In this document: positions 38,434 through 47,339 of the stretch, piece by piece
Layout of the letters: each line of letters starts with the position of its first letter
Position numbering within the stretch: position 1 is the first letter of the stretch
NCBI RefSeq assembly: GCF_024170285.1
Contig: NZ_JALJXV010000006.1
Location: forward strand, 124,001 to 188,000
Origin: Natronocella acetinitrilica
Lineage (GTDB): Bacteria > Pseudomonadota > Gammaproteobacteria > Nitrococcales > Aquisalimonadaceae
Length of the DNA stretch: 64,000 bases
Direction: 5' to 3'
The notes under the pieces: generated by a model
The model's database searches: none
The model's input: only the letters and a program-made list of their open reading frames with translations
What the model was told of the DNA's origin: nothing
Translations under genes and position numbers: made by a program

Positions 38434-38787
38434 TTAATCTTCGGATGATTGGATGGCACGCAGGCCACCCGCGACGTTGACTACATTGGTATAGCCGAGG
38501 CGTTTGAGGTTATCCGCCGCCAACGCACCCCGATTACCAGCCGCACAGTGACAGACAATCTGGGTATCCTTGTCCGGCACGGCCTCACCGATGCGCATCT
38601 CCAGCGTACCGCGACTGATATTGACAGCGCCGTCCAGGTGACCCTGGTCGAACTCCTCCTTGTCCCGCACATCCAGCACCAGCGCACCTGCGGCAATTCT
38701 CTGCTTCGCCTCCTCCGGGGAGACTTCGGTGATCCGCTCGCGGGCCTCGTCGGCCATGCGAAGAAACTCCGGGGGTGGGGTTGTCAT
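38434..38787 (-). CDS. Rhodanese-like domain protein
   Basis: A 117-residue single rhodanese domain. LVLDVRDKEEFDQGHLDGAVNI is the family substrate-loop region and IVCHCAAGNRGALAADNL holds the active-site Cys loop (CAAGNR, about residue 82). It should transfer sulfane sulfur or bind arsenate/selenite-like ions. The ATG has GGGAGA six bases upstream. No partner gene is adjacent, since the flanking genes are the histidine phosphatase (convergent) and the patatin gene upstream on the same strand. Confidence 0.9.
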   Translation of the reverse strand: MTTPPPEFLRMADEARERITEVSPEEAKQRIAAGALVLDVRDKEEFDQGHLDGAVNISRGTLEMRIGEAVPDKDTQIVCHCAAGNRGALAADNLKRLGYTNVVNVAGGLRAIQSSED

Positions 38788-38807
38788 GGGTAATCTCCCT
38801 GGTAGAA

Positions 38808-38833
38808 CAGTATCGCAACCTTATCGAATACTG
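38808..38833 (-). promoter_or_regulatory. Inverted repeat upstream of the rhodanese gene
   Basis: CAGTATCG (38808-38815) and CGAATACTG (38825-38833) form an interrupted palindrome 20 bp before the rhodanese start and just after the patatin stop. The spacing suits an operator or a weak hairpin; there is no T-tract. Confidence 0.3.
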
Positions 38834-38839
38834 ACCGGG

Positions 38840-41575
38840 TCAGCACGCATGGCCTGCCTGGGCGCCACGCAGACGACTGGCAAAATGCCAGCTTCCATCA
38901 CCCCGCACCGGCTCGCGAGACAACAGATCAGCCATGTACTCCCCGAGCATACGGTAGCTTTCCCACTGATTCTCGTCGAAGAACTGATCGCTGGTGGGTT
39001 GATGGGGAAAGCTGGGGTTACTGGCATGGTACTCGGCAAGATCCGCCGGTTCAGCCCCGGTCAGCGTGGGCTTGACGTAGACCAGCCAGTGCTCACCTCC
39101 CGCCGTCCCGGTGTTTTCGTCTGCATAGGCGATTCGGGCCAGTGCGAAGTGTCGCAGCGACCGCGCCGGGGCATCAGCCGCCCCGGAAGCGGTGACGGTC
39201 TCGTTGCGATTGCGTTGCCGCCGCAATTGCTCAAGGCTGCCGAACAGATGGCCAACATTCAGCGCAGCCAGCTCTTCAACCCCGAGAAACCGGATATCTG
39301 CATCAAAATCCAGCCGCGCCTTGCGGATGAGTCCAGCCAGGCCGTGGTAGGTGTAGTCCGGATCCGCCTCGGCATCAACCAGCACCATCACCCCGGGGCG
39401 CCGCCGAATGAGTTCATAACCGCCAAGATTCTCGAAGTGGCCGCCATCGGAGAGGTACCAGTGCGCCAGCGAAGTGCCCCGGAACCGGGCCAGCATCTCC
39501 GCCATCAGAAAGCTGTAGACAGGAAACGCACGCTCCAGCAGCCGTCGTGCCGCCGACCGGCGCGGCTGATTGTCTCCACGCAGTGCGGGATCAATTCCTG
39601 AATACCACCAGTAGCCCAGGCGAATGTTCGCAAGCGCAGACAACACGCTGATGGGCAGACTGGTTCGGGAGCCCAGACCGGTGCTGAAGGCTGCCCCCGA
39701 GATCGAAACCAACGCCCCGATAGAGAGCCGCTCCCAGGCGCATCGTGGTTCATCACCCCGGCGGCGAAACTCGAACACACGATAAGCGGAGGCATCCTCG
39801 GGGAGGACGGTGCAACTGTCTGCATCAGCCCCGCCCTCCGAGCCCGCTACCGGAAAAAGCGCATGATGACGCACCCCGAGACTCATGCCGCAGGGGCCGA
39901 ATGCAAGCCCGATTCCCTTGCGATCCCGCTGCTGCAACTGGGACCTGCCATCGATGGTCTCATTCACAGTCACGTTGATGAGGTGCAGCGGCATGGCTCG
40001 CCAGGCAGCGCCGGCGGCCTCACCCAGCGGCGCATGATAATCGGCCAGTGCCACGTCATCATCCTCGACAACGTGCAGCACGGAACGGTCTGGCCCCCGG
40101 TGACGCCTGGGGTTTGACGCTCCCAGATAGGCCCGCGTCAATCGCGCCATGTATAGGGCATGATGGCCGGATCGATTGACGAAACCATGCAACTGACCGA
40201 GCAACGACACCACCAGTCCCAGTACGAAAACCGCGAATCCGGCACGCAGCGCGATGGCGCCCACATCCGCTGCAACCGCAGGAGTCAGCATCCGATAGCC
40301 CTGGCTGATACCGTGGGCGACTGTCGACATCACCAGCAGATAGGTGGCGAGAAGGACGATCGCAATCGCCCAGGCGATCACCAGCTTGGGAGCCGGGGGC
40401 CGTTTTTCTGTGCGCGGCACGAACCGGGTGACAAGCTGCTGAACCGCAGCCAGAACGCCGACGAGCCCGGCACCGCCGGCAAACAGGCCGGTGAGCCCGA
40501 TATCCAGCCCCTCGGCGGCAAACAACCACCAGAAAATGCTGGCACCGGCCGAATCCACCAGGGTGATCACCAGCAACGCCACGAAGACGAGCAGCAGGAG
40601 CAGATACAGCTGCGAGATTTTCTGGCGTTGGCGACTGGCCTGCTCATCGGCCGGATTGCGCTCACCTGGGCGGCGCAATCGCCAGCGTCGGAGCATTTGT
40701 CGATCCACCATGCCCGCCATGACCAGGGTGATAATCCCGATCAGGCCAAGGGTCCAGGCCAACAGGGATGCCGGAGACCTCCCCTGCAGTTCAAACAGGT
40801 GGATGGCAAAACCGGCCAGCAGAACGAGCAGCACCGGTCCGGCCAGTTGCAGGCGCAGCTCGCGGCGGGTCACCCCGCGGGCGTGACCCACCAGCCAGTA
40901 GGCCCAACCGCTGGGAATGACCAGCAACGCCAGCGCAGCCAAGGCAGGTACCACGTAGGGACTCACCAGCACCGGTTCGTGGATACGCAACAGCGGTGTA
41001 CGAACGCCATCAATGAGGCCGAAGAGGATGTAAGGCAACTGCAAGGCAAGCAAGGCAAGGAGCGTGAAGAACGCCAAAGTGACATGCAGGCTGACCAGGT
41101 TGCGCAGCAGGATGGCCCCTCCAAGCAGGGTGTCTCCGGACCCGTTAGGTGACAGGTAGCGGCCATTCTCCCGCAGGTAGCGCAGCACATCATCCCGATA
41201 GGTCGACCCGGGGTCCCTGGCGATGCCTGCAGCTGACGGGCCTTCCCTCGCCAGGCGAGGCCCCGCCAACAGCGCCTCCACGTCGTCGACGCTGCGGAGC
41301 GCCTCACGACCATACAGCCGGCCAAGAAAGGCCCCGAAGTAACCGCCTCCGGACACAGTGGAGAGATAGTCCACGTGGCGGACCAGCCCGTGCCGGGCCA
41401 GGCCCTGGAAGAAGCCCAGGGCAAACGTTGCACTGCGGATGCCGCCACCGGACAGCCCCATTGCGATTACGGGTTTTGTGCCATCAAGGCCCGCCGCAGC
41501 CCGCCGCATCGCGAGTCGTGCCTGCTCCTGTCGCGCCAGTGCGTCGGGATACGACTGCTGCCCACCCATCGTCAT
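38840..41575 (-). CDS. Membrane-bound patatin-like phospholipase
   Basis: A 911-residue protein with an N-terminal patatin domain start: MGLSGGGIRSATFALGFFQGL (oxyanion GGG and the nucleophile Ser in GLSGG, about residue 45), then LSTVSGGGYFGAFLGRLYG. A long middle region (about 150-510) has around ten transmembrane helices. The C-terminal soluble part resumes the patatin fold, with the likely catalytic Asp in VMVLVDAEADPDYTYHG (about 775). A patatin interrupted by a polytopic membrane domain is unusual. It probably hydrolyses membrane lipids. ATG 41575 or 41569 both follow GGGGGG; the open frame goes on to 41791 and an earlier start cannot be excluded. Divergent from the EAL gene. Confidence 0.8.
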   Translation of the reverse strand: MTMGGQQSYPDALARQEQARLAMRRAAAGLDGTKPVIAMGLSGGGIRSATFALGFFQGLARHGLVRHVDYLSTVSGGGYFGAFLGRLYGREALRSVDDVEALLAGPRLAREGPSAAGIARDPGSTYRDDVLRYLRENGRYLSPNGSGDTLLGGAILLRNLVSLHVTLAFFTLLALLALQLPYILFGLIDGVRTPLLRIHEPVLVSPYVVPALAALALLVIPSGWAYWLVGHARGVTRRELRLQLAGPVLLVLLAGFAIHLFELQGRSPASLLAWTLGLIGIITLVMAGMVDRQMLRRWRLRRPGERNPADEQASRQRQKISQLYLLLLLVFVALLVITLVDSAGASIFWWLFAAEGLDIGLTGLFAGGAGLVGVLAAVQQLVTRFVPRTEKRPPAPKLVIAWAIAIVLLATYLLVMSTVAHGISQGYRMLTPAVAADVGAIALRAGFAVFVLGLVVSLLGQLHGFVNRSGHHALYMARLTRAYLGASNPRRHRGPDRSVLHVVEDDDVALADYHAPLGEAAGAAWRAMPLHLINVTVNETIDGRSQLQQRDRKGIGLAFGPCGMSLGVRHHALFPVAGSEGGADADSCTVLPEDASAYRVFEFRRRGDEPRCAWERLSIGALVSISGAAFSTGLGSRTSLPISVLSALANIRLGYWWYSGIDPALRGDNQPRRSAARRLLERAFPVYSFLMAEMLARFRGTSLAHWYLSDGGHFENLGGYELIRRRPGVMVLVDAEADPDYTYHGLAGLIRKARLDFDADIRFLGVEELAALNVGHLFGSLEQLRRQRNRNETVTASGAADAPARSLRHFALARIAYADENTGTAGGEHWLVYVKPTLTGAEPADLAEYHASNPSFPHQPTSDQFFDENQWESYRMLGEYMADLLSREPVRGDGSWHFASRLRGAQAGHAC

Positions 41576-41799
41576 GCCCCCCTGGACCACCGCCGCCTCT
41601 CCCGAGGCCTTCACCAAGCTTAGTGAATGCAGGTCGATTTGCTCGGGGTCACCAGACGTCAGCGGATACGCAGACGAAGCTGTGACGCAGTCGTCAACAC
41701 GGTGGGCTTTTCGGACGTTACCTTGTAGCGGGTGACACGTCGCCGCCGGCAAGCCATACCGGCGCAACTGCACCTCTGCGATCGCCAACAAGGACTGTC

Positions 41800-43491
41800 A
41801 TGCCCAAGCTCGCCGAGTTGGATCTACCCTACGCGCTGCAATCGACTCTCAGCCATGGCGGGCGTCACCTCGGCCGCATGGCCCAGGCAGCGGCCGTGGC
41901 GGTTACCCTGGCGCTGCTCGCCGCGGTCACCTGGATCGTCTATGCCACCGGCGGCACACAAACCGCCTATCTGCACCTGGCCTATGTACCAGTGCTGCTT
42001 GCCGCCAGCGCCTTCGGCATGATCGGTGGTGCCATCGCCGCCATGCTCGCCGGTTTCGGTAGCGTCGGCCCGTTGATGCCGATGGATACCTCGTCCGGCG
42101 CGGAACAGCCGCTGGGAAGTTGGCTGTTCAGGGCGGGCTTTTTCCTTTTCTTCGGTGTCGCCGCCGGATTGGTGATCGGACACCTGCGCAGACAATTGCG
42201 GCGCATCCGCCGTGCAAGCTATCTGCACCCGGTGTCCAGGCTGCCAACGCAGGCGGCGCTGGAGCAGGTACTCTCCGAAGTGATCCGGCAACGGGAAAGC
42301 GATCTCCCGCTGGGACTGATTACCGTCGAGGTCAGGAATATGGACCAGATCTTCAACACGCTGGGCCCAGAGATCACCCAACACATCCCTGCGGCAATAG
42401 TTGCACGTACGAGATCCGACTTCCCTCTGCCCTGGCAGATCTTTCATCTGCATTCGGGCCGGATCGGTGTACTGGTGGATGAACATGTGGCCAGCGCGCA
42501 GACCCAGTCGAGCGCCCTGCTGGATACCCTGGATGAGCCTTTGGTTGTTGGCGACGTGCCGGTGTACCTCGACCTGGTAATCGGCGCTGCATCGCTGGAA
42601 GCCGACGACACCTCGCCAGGACGACTCATGCAGCGCTCGAACATCGCCCTGGCCGGGGCAAAGCTCAAGGGCCGCGCAGTGGCCCACTATGACAACACCC
42701 AGCGCTCGGAGCGCGCGCTGGCCATGCGACTGCTGAGCGAGACGACAAGAGCCCTCACGGCGAATCAGTTCACTCTGCTTTACCAACCACAATTCAGGCT
42801 TGACGATGGTCGGCTGATCGGCGCCGAGGCACTCATCCGCTGGCAGCATCCGACGCTAGGCCTGCTGGCGCCGGGGCAATTCATCCCGTTGCTGGAAGCC
42901 ACCGCACTGATCAACCGCCTCAGCCAGTGGGTCGCCAGCAACGCCATCCAGCAGGCAGCGGCATGGCAAAAGGCCGGACTCGACATCAGCGTCGCGTTCA
43001 ACGTCTCTCCACGGAACATGGATGACGGGGTGCTCACCGACGCCATCTTGCGGCAAAGCCGGGAACTCGACCTGCAACCGCATCGGCTGGAGATGGAAAT
43101 CACCGAATCCGCGATCATCCACGATGCCGGCATGATCGGTCGGCACCTGCATGCCCTGAGGGAAGCCGGCATCGCCATCGCACTGGATGATTTTGGCGAC
43201 GGCTACACCTCGGTCAAGCATCTCACAGCCTTGCCGCTGGACAAGCTCAAGATCGACCGTAGTCTGGTGCATAGCGTTACAGAGGACCCCCGGCGCATGC
43301 GCATCGTCTCCGCGGTTGCCTGCATGGCGCAGGACCTGGGCTTGCGGACCGTGGCCGAGGGGGTGGAGGATGGCAACACGGTGGACTACCTCCGCAGCGA
43401 AGGTTGCGACATTGCCCAGGGCTACTTCTATGGCAAGCCAATGAGCGCCAGTGCAGTGGCCGAACTGGCATCGGAACCCGTCGTTCATTGA
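41800..43491 (+). CDS. Membrane EAL-domain c-di-GMP phosphodiesterase, degenerate GGDEF
   Basis: A 563-residue protein. Residues about 25-125 hold three to four helices (membrane sensor), then a degenerate GGDEF domain (about 140-300; the position of GGDEF reads RIGVLVDEH, so no cyclase activity), then an EAL domain (about 310-555). The EAL domain looks active: AEALIRW, FNVSPRNM, MEITESAI, DDFGDGYTS, KIDRS, AEGVED, QGYFYGKP. It should hydrolyse cyclic di-GMP. AAGGA lies upstream of the ATG. Divergent from the patatin gene. Confidence 0.92.
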   Translation: MPKLAELDLPYALQSTLSHGGRHLGRMAQAAAVAVTLALLAAVTWIVYATGGTQTAYLHLAYVPVLLAASAFGMIGGAIAAMLAGFGSVGPLMPMDTSSGAEQPLGSWLFRAGFFLFFGVAAGLVIGHLRRQLRRIRRASYLHPVSRLPTQAALEQVLSEVIRQRESDLPLGLITVEVRNMDQIFNTLGPEITQHIPAAIVARTRSDFPLPWQIFHLHSGRIGVLVDEHVASAQTQSSALLDTLDEPLVVGDVPVYLDLVIGAASLEADDTSPGRLMQRSNIALAGAKLKGRAVAHYDNTQRSERALAMRLLSETTRALTANQFTLLYQPQFRLDDGRLIGAEALIRWQHPTLGLLAPGQFIPLLEATALINRLSQWVASNAIQQAAAWQKAGLDISVAFNVSPRNMDDGVLTDAILRQSRELDLQPHRLEMEITESAIIHDAGMIGRHLHALREAGIAIALDDFGDGYTSVKHLTALPLDKLKIDRSLVHSVTEDPRRMRIVSAVACMAQDLGLRTVAEGVEDGNTVDYLRSEGCDIAQGYFYGKPMSASAVAELASEPVVH

Positions 43492-43587
43492 TCCCCGAAC
43501 CAGGGTGACCCGATCTCCGCTGCGGATCCTGTCGGCGAACTGAGCCGAGGCGGTGGGCTGGATCGGCGATCTGCTGCCCCGGGGAGA

Positions 43588-43719
43588 CTAGTCTTCGAGT
43601 TCGATTTCCGTCGCGACGTGGCGGCCGTCGTGATAGACGAACTCCACCTCGTTGCCGGCTAGAACACTACCGGCGCCCAGAAGCAGTGCGACGCCGACGA
43701 TGATCAGCAGTCTCTGCAT
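43588..43719 (-). CDS. Small secreted peptide
   Basis: A 43-residue frame with a textbook signal peptide: MQRLL, a hydrophobic core (IIVGVALLLGAGSVLA), cleavage at VLA|GN, then a 22-residue mature part GNEVEFVYHDGRHVATEIEL ending ED, acidic overall. The first 18 codons overlap the 3' end of the sulfotransferase gene in another frame. The longer frame to 43776 would place a polar leader before the signal. The signal-peptide pattern makes it more credible than a random short ORF. Confidence 0.5.
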   Translation of the reverse strand: MQRLLIIVGVALLLGAGSVLAGNEVEFVYHDGRHVATEIELED

Positions 43720-44737
43720 GAGCGTTTTCTTCTGTTGGTGTGACAACGACGTGTTCGGTGGACTGGGACGCCGCAACAGATGTCAAGGCTTGCACCACGC
43801 GCTCGGCAATACGCGCAAGCTCGGCGTTCTCGACGACATAGTGGGCATCAATCCGGCCGCGCATGTCGTGGGCCTGCAGCAAGTCCCGATCGCGGTAGAT
43901 CAGTCGGTCGAAAACATGTTGTATGAATACACGCCGTAGCCGGGTCAACGGACGCAGGGCCTTGTGAAACGGCCTTGCCGGACGGCCACAGTCCGCAGCA
44001 GTGGGCGCGGCGAAGCGGCGCAGGGTTCGCGGATGGAACAAATGAATTGCCAGGGCGGAGTAGCTGCGGTTCTGCAGTCGCTCCCTGGGGGGTTCCGGCA
44101 GCGTCGCAACACCCAGAACGGCGGCAAGCGCTGTCTTGACCTCGGCCGATTGCCGTCGCAGGTCTTCCTGTCTGAACAGGTGCACGTGCTCCGCACCGTA
44201 CTGGGTGGCGAAGGCATGATAGATCTCGAGGAAACGCTGACTCAGCGCCTCGACGCTTCGGCCGCCATGGGTCCAGCGATCGGGGCGTGACATGAAGCGC
44301 CCATCATAGTGATTCAGGAACACTTCCATGGGAATGCTGCCACCCTTCACCAATTGCTGGCGATAGGCCGACTGCAGCCAGTCCGATTGCCGGCGCACGA
44401 AATAGATGATCTGCGCTTCCGGGAACAACTCCCGCATCAATCTCGCGTTGCAGCCGCAATCCTCGTGCTGGTTATACATATCGCCGCTGATATGCGGCTC
44501 CGAGATGATCAGCGTTCTGGAATCCGCTGACCGCCGCCAAGCGTCCACGGCATCCCGGGCCGCTTCGGCGTAGCTGCGATCACCCGGGTTGCGCACCGCC
44601 GCACGGACCGCCAGTGTCAACGCCCTGGGGTTAAACACGAACCGCTCGGCATCGAGCAGCCGGAAGACGTCACGCTGAAGATAGCGCGTGCCCGTCTTGT
44701 GCAGGCCAATATGCAGAATCACCTTTCGCTGTTGCAA
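43667..44737 (-). CDS. Sulfotransferase-like protein
   Basis: A 356-residue protein. VILHIGLHKTGTRYLQRDVFRLL (about 5-27) is a 5'-phosphosulfate-binding loop of PAPS-dependent sulfotransferases, and IIYFVRRQSDWLQSAYRQQLVKGGS (about 130-154) is the matching 3'-phosphate block with Arg and Ser. The rest is helical. Acceptor unknown; such proteins often modify glycans or lipids. The C-terminus is low-complexity and overlaps the start of the small secreted peptide gene by 53 bp. Stands alone, divergent from the OmpR-type two-component genes. Confidence 0.75.
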   Translation of the reverse strand: MQQRKVILHIGLHKTGTRYLQRDVFRLLDAERFVFNPRALTLAVRAAVRNPGDRSYAEAARDAVDAWRRSADSRTLIISEPHISGDMYNQHEDCGCNARLMRELFPEAQIIYFVRRQSDWLQSAYRQQLVKGGSIPMEVFLNHYDGRFMSRPDRWTHGGRSVEALSQRFLEIYHAFATQYGAEHVHLFRQEDLRRQSAEVKTALAAVLGVATLPEPPRERLQNRSYSALAIHLFHPRTLRRFAAPTAADCGRPARPFHKALRPLTRLRRVFIQHVFDRLIYRDRDLLQAHDMRGRIDAHYVVENAELARIAERVVQALTSVAASQSTEHVVVTPTEENAHAETADHRRRRTASGRR

Positions 44738-44884
44738 TTCGGGCTCCGGACGGCAACGTCGCCAATGCCAGGTCAGCCCGGTACGATACGACCGACCGTG
44801 TGAAAATTATGTGCGTAAAAAGTTAAATTTTCGTGACATGCCAACGACGCAGGTGGTTTGTACGGTTCGTTGTATGATCACGAC

Positions 44885-45571
44885 ATGCACGTGCTGATCA
44901 TTGAAGACAACCGGGATCTGGCAGCAAACCTGGTGGACTACCTTGAGGCCCACGGCCATTCTCTGGATTGCGCTGCGGATGGTCTCTCGGGGCTGCATCT
45001 GGCGGTGACCACCCACCCCGACGTCATCGTGCTGGACCTCGGGCTGCCCGGCCTCGACGGCGTGACAGTCTGCAAGCGCCTGCGAGAGGAAGGGCACGCA
45101 ACTCCCATACTGATGCTGACGGCGCGATCCACGGTGGATCAGCGCGTAGAGGGGTTGACCATTGGCGCCGACGACTACCTGGTAAAACCCGTATCGTTGC
45201 GGGAACTGGAAGCCAGGCTGATGGCACTGGTGCGACGCGCCCGGGGCGGCCTGGACAAGCCGCAATTGCAGGTGGCCGACCTGATCGTCGATGAGCGCAC
45301 GCGAACCGCCAGCCGGGCCGGTGCAGTGCTGACACTGACGCGCCTGGACTATGACATTCTCGTCATTCTCATGCGCGCCTCGCCCGGGGTGGTCTCGCGG
45401 CGGGAGATCGAACGACAGGCCTGGCCCGACGATCCACCCGGCTCAGACACGCTGCGTGCGCACATCCATCGCCTGCGGCGGGCCATCGATCAGGACGCTG
45501 CGAGGCCCTTGCTGCATACGGTGCATGGCGTTGGATATCGGCTGTTCGACGATGCTGCCATCTCGAAATAG
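44885..45571 (+). CDS. OmpR/PhoB-type response regulator
   Basis: A 228-residue regulator. Receiver domain with acidic pair at 7-8, phospho-Asp51 in VIVLDLGLPGLDG, Thr in MLTARST and Lys in DDYLVKPVSLREL; OmpR-type winged helix at about 135-225 (LTLTRLDYDILVILMRASPGVVSRREIERQAW, ending HTVHGVGYRLF). The ATG 44885 is at the start of the beta strand MHVLIIED; the longer frame adds nine residues. The stop overlaps the kinase start, so it is coupled to that gene. The kinase is its partner. Confidence 0.93.
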   Translation: MHVLIIEDNRDLAANLVDYLEAHGHSLDCAADGLSGLHLAVTTHPDVIVLDLGLPGLDGVTVCKRLREEGHATPILMLTARSTVDQRVEGLTIGADDYLVKPVSLRELEARLMALVRRARGGLDKPQLQVADLIVDERTRTASRAGAVLTLTRLDYDILVILMRASPGVVSRREIERQAWPDDPPGSDTLRAHIHRLRRAIDQDAARPLLHTVHGVGYRLFDDAAISK

Positions 45572-46790
45572 TCTGCGCTTTCGAATCCTCTGCGCCTTTG
45601 CGGTCGCCGGGCTTTGCCTGGGCCCGCTCATCGGCGTGGCCTTGCTCTATCTGAGCATGGAAGCCCAGGAACGCGGGGCGCGCAGCCTGGTTCAAGGTCA
45701 ACTCAAGGCCGCACTCGACCAGCCCCAGCGCTATCGCTTTCAGGATGTGGACAACCAGACGGACATGTTCCTGCTGACCACCGCGGCTCCGGAGCATATC
45801 CCCTCAGCATTGTTCGAGTTGCCACCTGGAATCCACGAATACGAGAGTGGCCCTGAGGCCTGGATGGTCGCGGTGGGGGAAGGCCCTTCGGGTCGCTTTG
45901 TGGTCGTGGAGGATGTCTCCCACATCGAGGGGCGCGAGCGATTCGCCCTGGGCTATGGCCTGGCCGGCGCGCTGCTCGCCACGGTGGTGGCACTGATGCT
46001 TGGCTACTGGCTTGCCCGCTGGTTGACCACTCCCCTGGAGCGCCTCACTGCGGCGGTCACCGCAGAGCAGGACAACCCTCCCGGCACTACTGCCCTGACG
46101 TCAGACCGGGAACAGGACGAGGTGGCAAGGCTTGCCCGCGCCATCGAGCGCTATCGCCGCGATGCCCGGGAGACACTGGAGCGCGAGCAGCGGTTTTCCG
46201 CGGACGTGAGTCACGAGCTACGCACCCCACTGACCATCATCCAGAATGCGGCCGAGCTGATCGAAGCCGACCAGGGGCTCGGATTGCGCTCCCGTCAGGC
46301 CCTGGGACGGTTGATCACGGCAAGCCGCCGCATGGAAGAGACCAGCGCGACGCTACTTGCGCTGTTGCGAGAGGGTGCAGATCTCAAAGAGATAGAGAGG
46401 GTCAGCGTGGTGGACCGTGCCAGGGCGGTCATCGAGGACGAGATCGCCGCGGCAGGCGCGGGTCAGCATCAGGTCAGTCTGGAGGCTCGCGCGACACCTG
46501 CGCTCCCGGTACCAACCAAGGTCATCGATGTACTGATCGGCAATCTGGTCCGCAATGCCTTGCAGCACGCCAACGCGTCTCGGATCCGGGTGATCGTGGA
46601 GGCGAATCGGCTTATCGTCGACGACGATGGCGTGGGCATCCTGCCGCAAACCCAGCCTGCCAGCGCAAACGGTGGCCATGGTCTTGGCCTCTCGCTTATT
46701 GAGCGGCTTTGTCAGCGCTACGGATGGACACTGACACTGCAATGCCCACCCTCGGGGGGCACCCACGCCATCTGGCGTTATCAGGATTGA
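45552..46790 (+). CDS. Transmembrane sensor histidine kinase
   Basis: A 412-residue kinase with two transmembrane helices (about 11-35 and 132-157), a small periplasmic sensor of about 95 residues, a HAMP-like linker (about 157-205), HisKA with phospho-acceptor His221 in RFSADVSHELRTPLTIIQNAAEL, and HATPase_c (IGNLVRNALQHANASRIRV, VDDDGVGIL, GHGLGLSLIERLC). ATG 45552 overlaps the response-regulator stop by 20 bp. The stimulus is unknown. Confidence 0.92.
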   Translation: MLPSRNSLRFRILCAFAVAGLCLGPLIGVALLYLSMEAQERGARSLVQGQLKAALDQPQRYRFQDVDNQTDMFLLTTAAPEHIPSALFELPPGIHEYESGPEAWMVAVGEGPSGRFVVVEDVSHIEGRERFALGYGLAGALLATVVALMLGYWLARWLTTPLERLTAAVTAEQDNPPGTTALTSDREQDEVARLARAIERYRRDARETLEREQRFSADVSHELRTPLTIIQNAAELIEADQGLGLRSRQALGRLITASRRMEETSATLLALLREGADLKEIERVSVVDRARAVIEDEIAAAGAGQHQVSLEARATPALPVPTKVIDVLIGNLVRNALQHANASRIRVIVEANRLIVDDDGVGILPQTQPASANGGHGLGLSLIERLCQRYGWTLTLQCPPSGGTHAIWRYQD

Positions 46791-46799
46791 GGGCGAAAA

Positions 46800-47288
46800 A
46801 TGCAAACGCGATTCCACCGTGTCAACGGGTTTCTCGTTCCGAAGCTGGACTGGCTGGTGCCCGGTTGGCGGCATGCGTTCGCAACGGAGCACTATCGCGG
46901 CGGCGACGGCTATCGCGGGCCGCTTTACCTGCTGCTCACCAGTCATGACGCCGTGGTGCTGGTTCGCAACGGCCCGGAAGACGTGCCCGACGCCCTGGAC
47001 ATTGTCTGCCGCCTGCCCTTGCCCGCCGGCTTCGCCGTTGAAACCGCCGCCGGGGAACTCAACCCGGCCGGCACGGCGGAGCAGGCAGAAGCCCTGCGAA
47101 CCCTGGCCGAACAGAACCCCGAGGGCAGTCCGGTCACGCTTGCTCCCGTCTGGCTTGCCGGTCGAATCGGCTTCTGCATCCACGACCGCGGTTGGCTGAT
47201 CAGCCTGTTCCAGTTTTCCGAAGGCCGCTGTGTCGCGAGCATCTCCTCCACGGAAGCCCAACGCATCATTCCGCTTGCCGAGGAGTGA
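46800..47288 (+). CDS. Conserved protein of unknown function
   Basis: A 162-residue cytoplasmic protein with no membrane segment, starting 9 bp after the kinase stop, ATG preceded by GAGGG at a good distance. Strands such as GPLYLLLTSHDAVVLVRNG and VWLAGRIGFCIHDRGWLISLFQFSEGRCVASISS suggest an alpha/beta fold. Co-directional with the two-component genes, so probably transcribed with them. I do not recognise a family. Confidence 0.62.
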   Translation: MQTRFHRVNGFLVPKLDWLVPGWRHAFATEHYRGGDGYRGPLYLLLTSHDAVVLVRNGPEDVPDALDIVCRLPLPAGFAVETAAGELNPAGTAEQAEALRTLAEQNPEGSPVTLAPVWLAGRIGFCIHDRGWLISLFQFSEGRCVASISSTEAQRIIPLAEE

Positions 47289-47301
47289 TCAGAGGTTATT
47301 C

Positions 47302-47330
47302 TTGCCCGAATGGGAATTACTGTATATAAA
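47302..47330 (+). promoter_or_regulatory. Sigma-70 promoter of the radical SAM gene
   Basis: TTGCCC (47302-47307), a 17-bp spacer and TATAAA (47325-47330). The -10 lies within the LexA box at 47318-47337. Transcription should start about six to eight bases after the -10, almost at the ATG at 47340, so the mRNA would be nearly leaderless. Confidence 0.65.
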
Positions 47331-47337
47331 TACAGCA
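47318..47337 (+). promoter_or_regulatory. LexA box (SOS operator)
   Basis: TACTGTATATAAATACAGCA, with the core CTGT-N8-ACAG intact and 17 of 20 bases matching the E. coli consensus. It covers the -10 hexamer of the radical SAM gene, the right place for repression. The homologous P. aeruginosa gene PA0069 is a known LexA target, which agrees. Confidence 0.9.
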
Positions 47338-47339
47338 CT

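Noticed and set aside
46353-47261. 302-codon minus-strand open frame spanning the kinase end and the unknown gene.
   Set aside because: Antisense to two frames with good ribosome-binding sites and, for the kinase, clear ATPase motifs.
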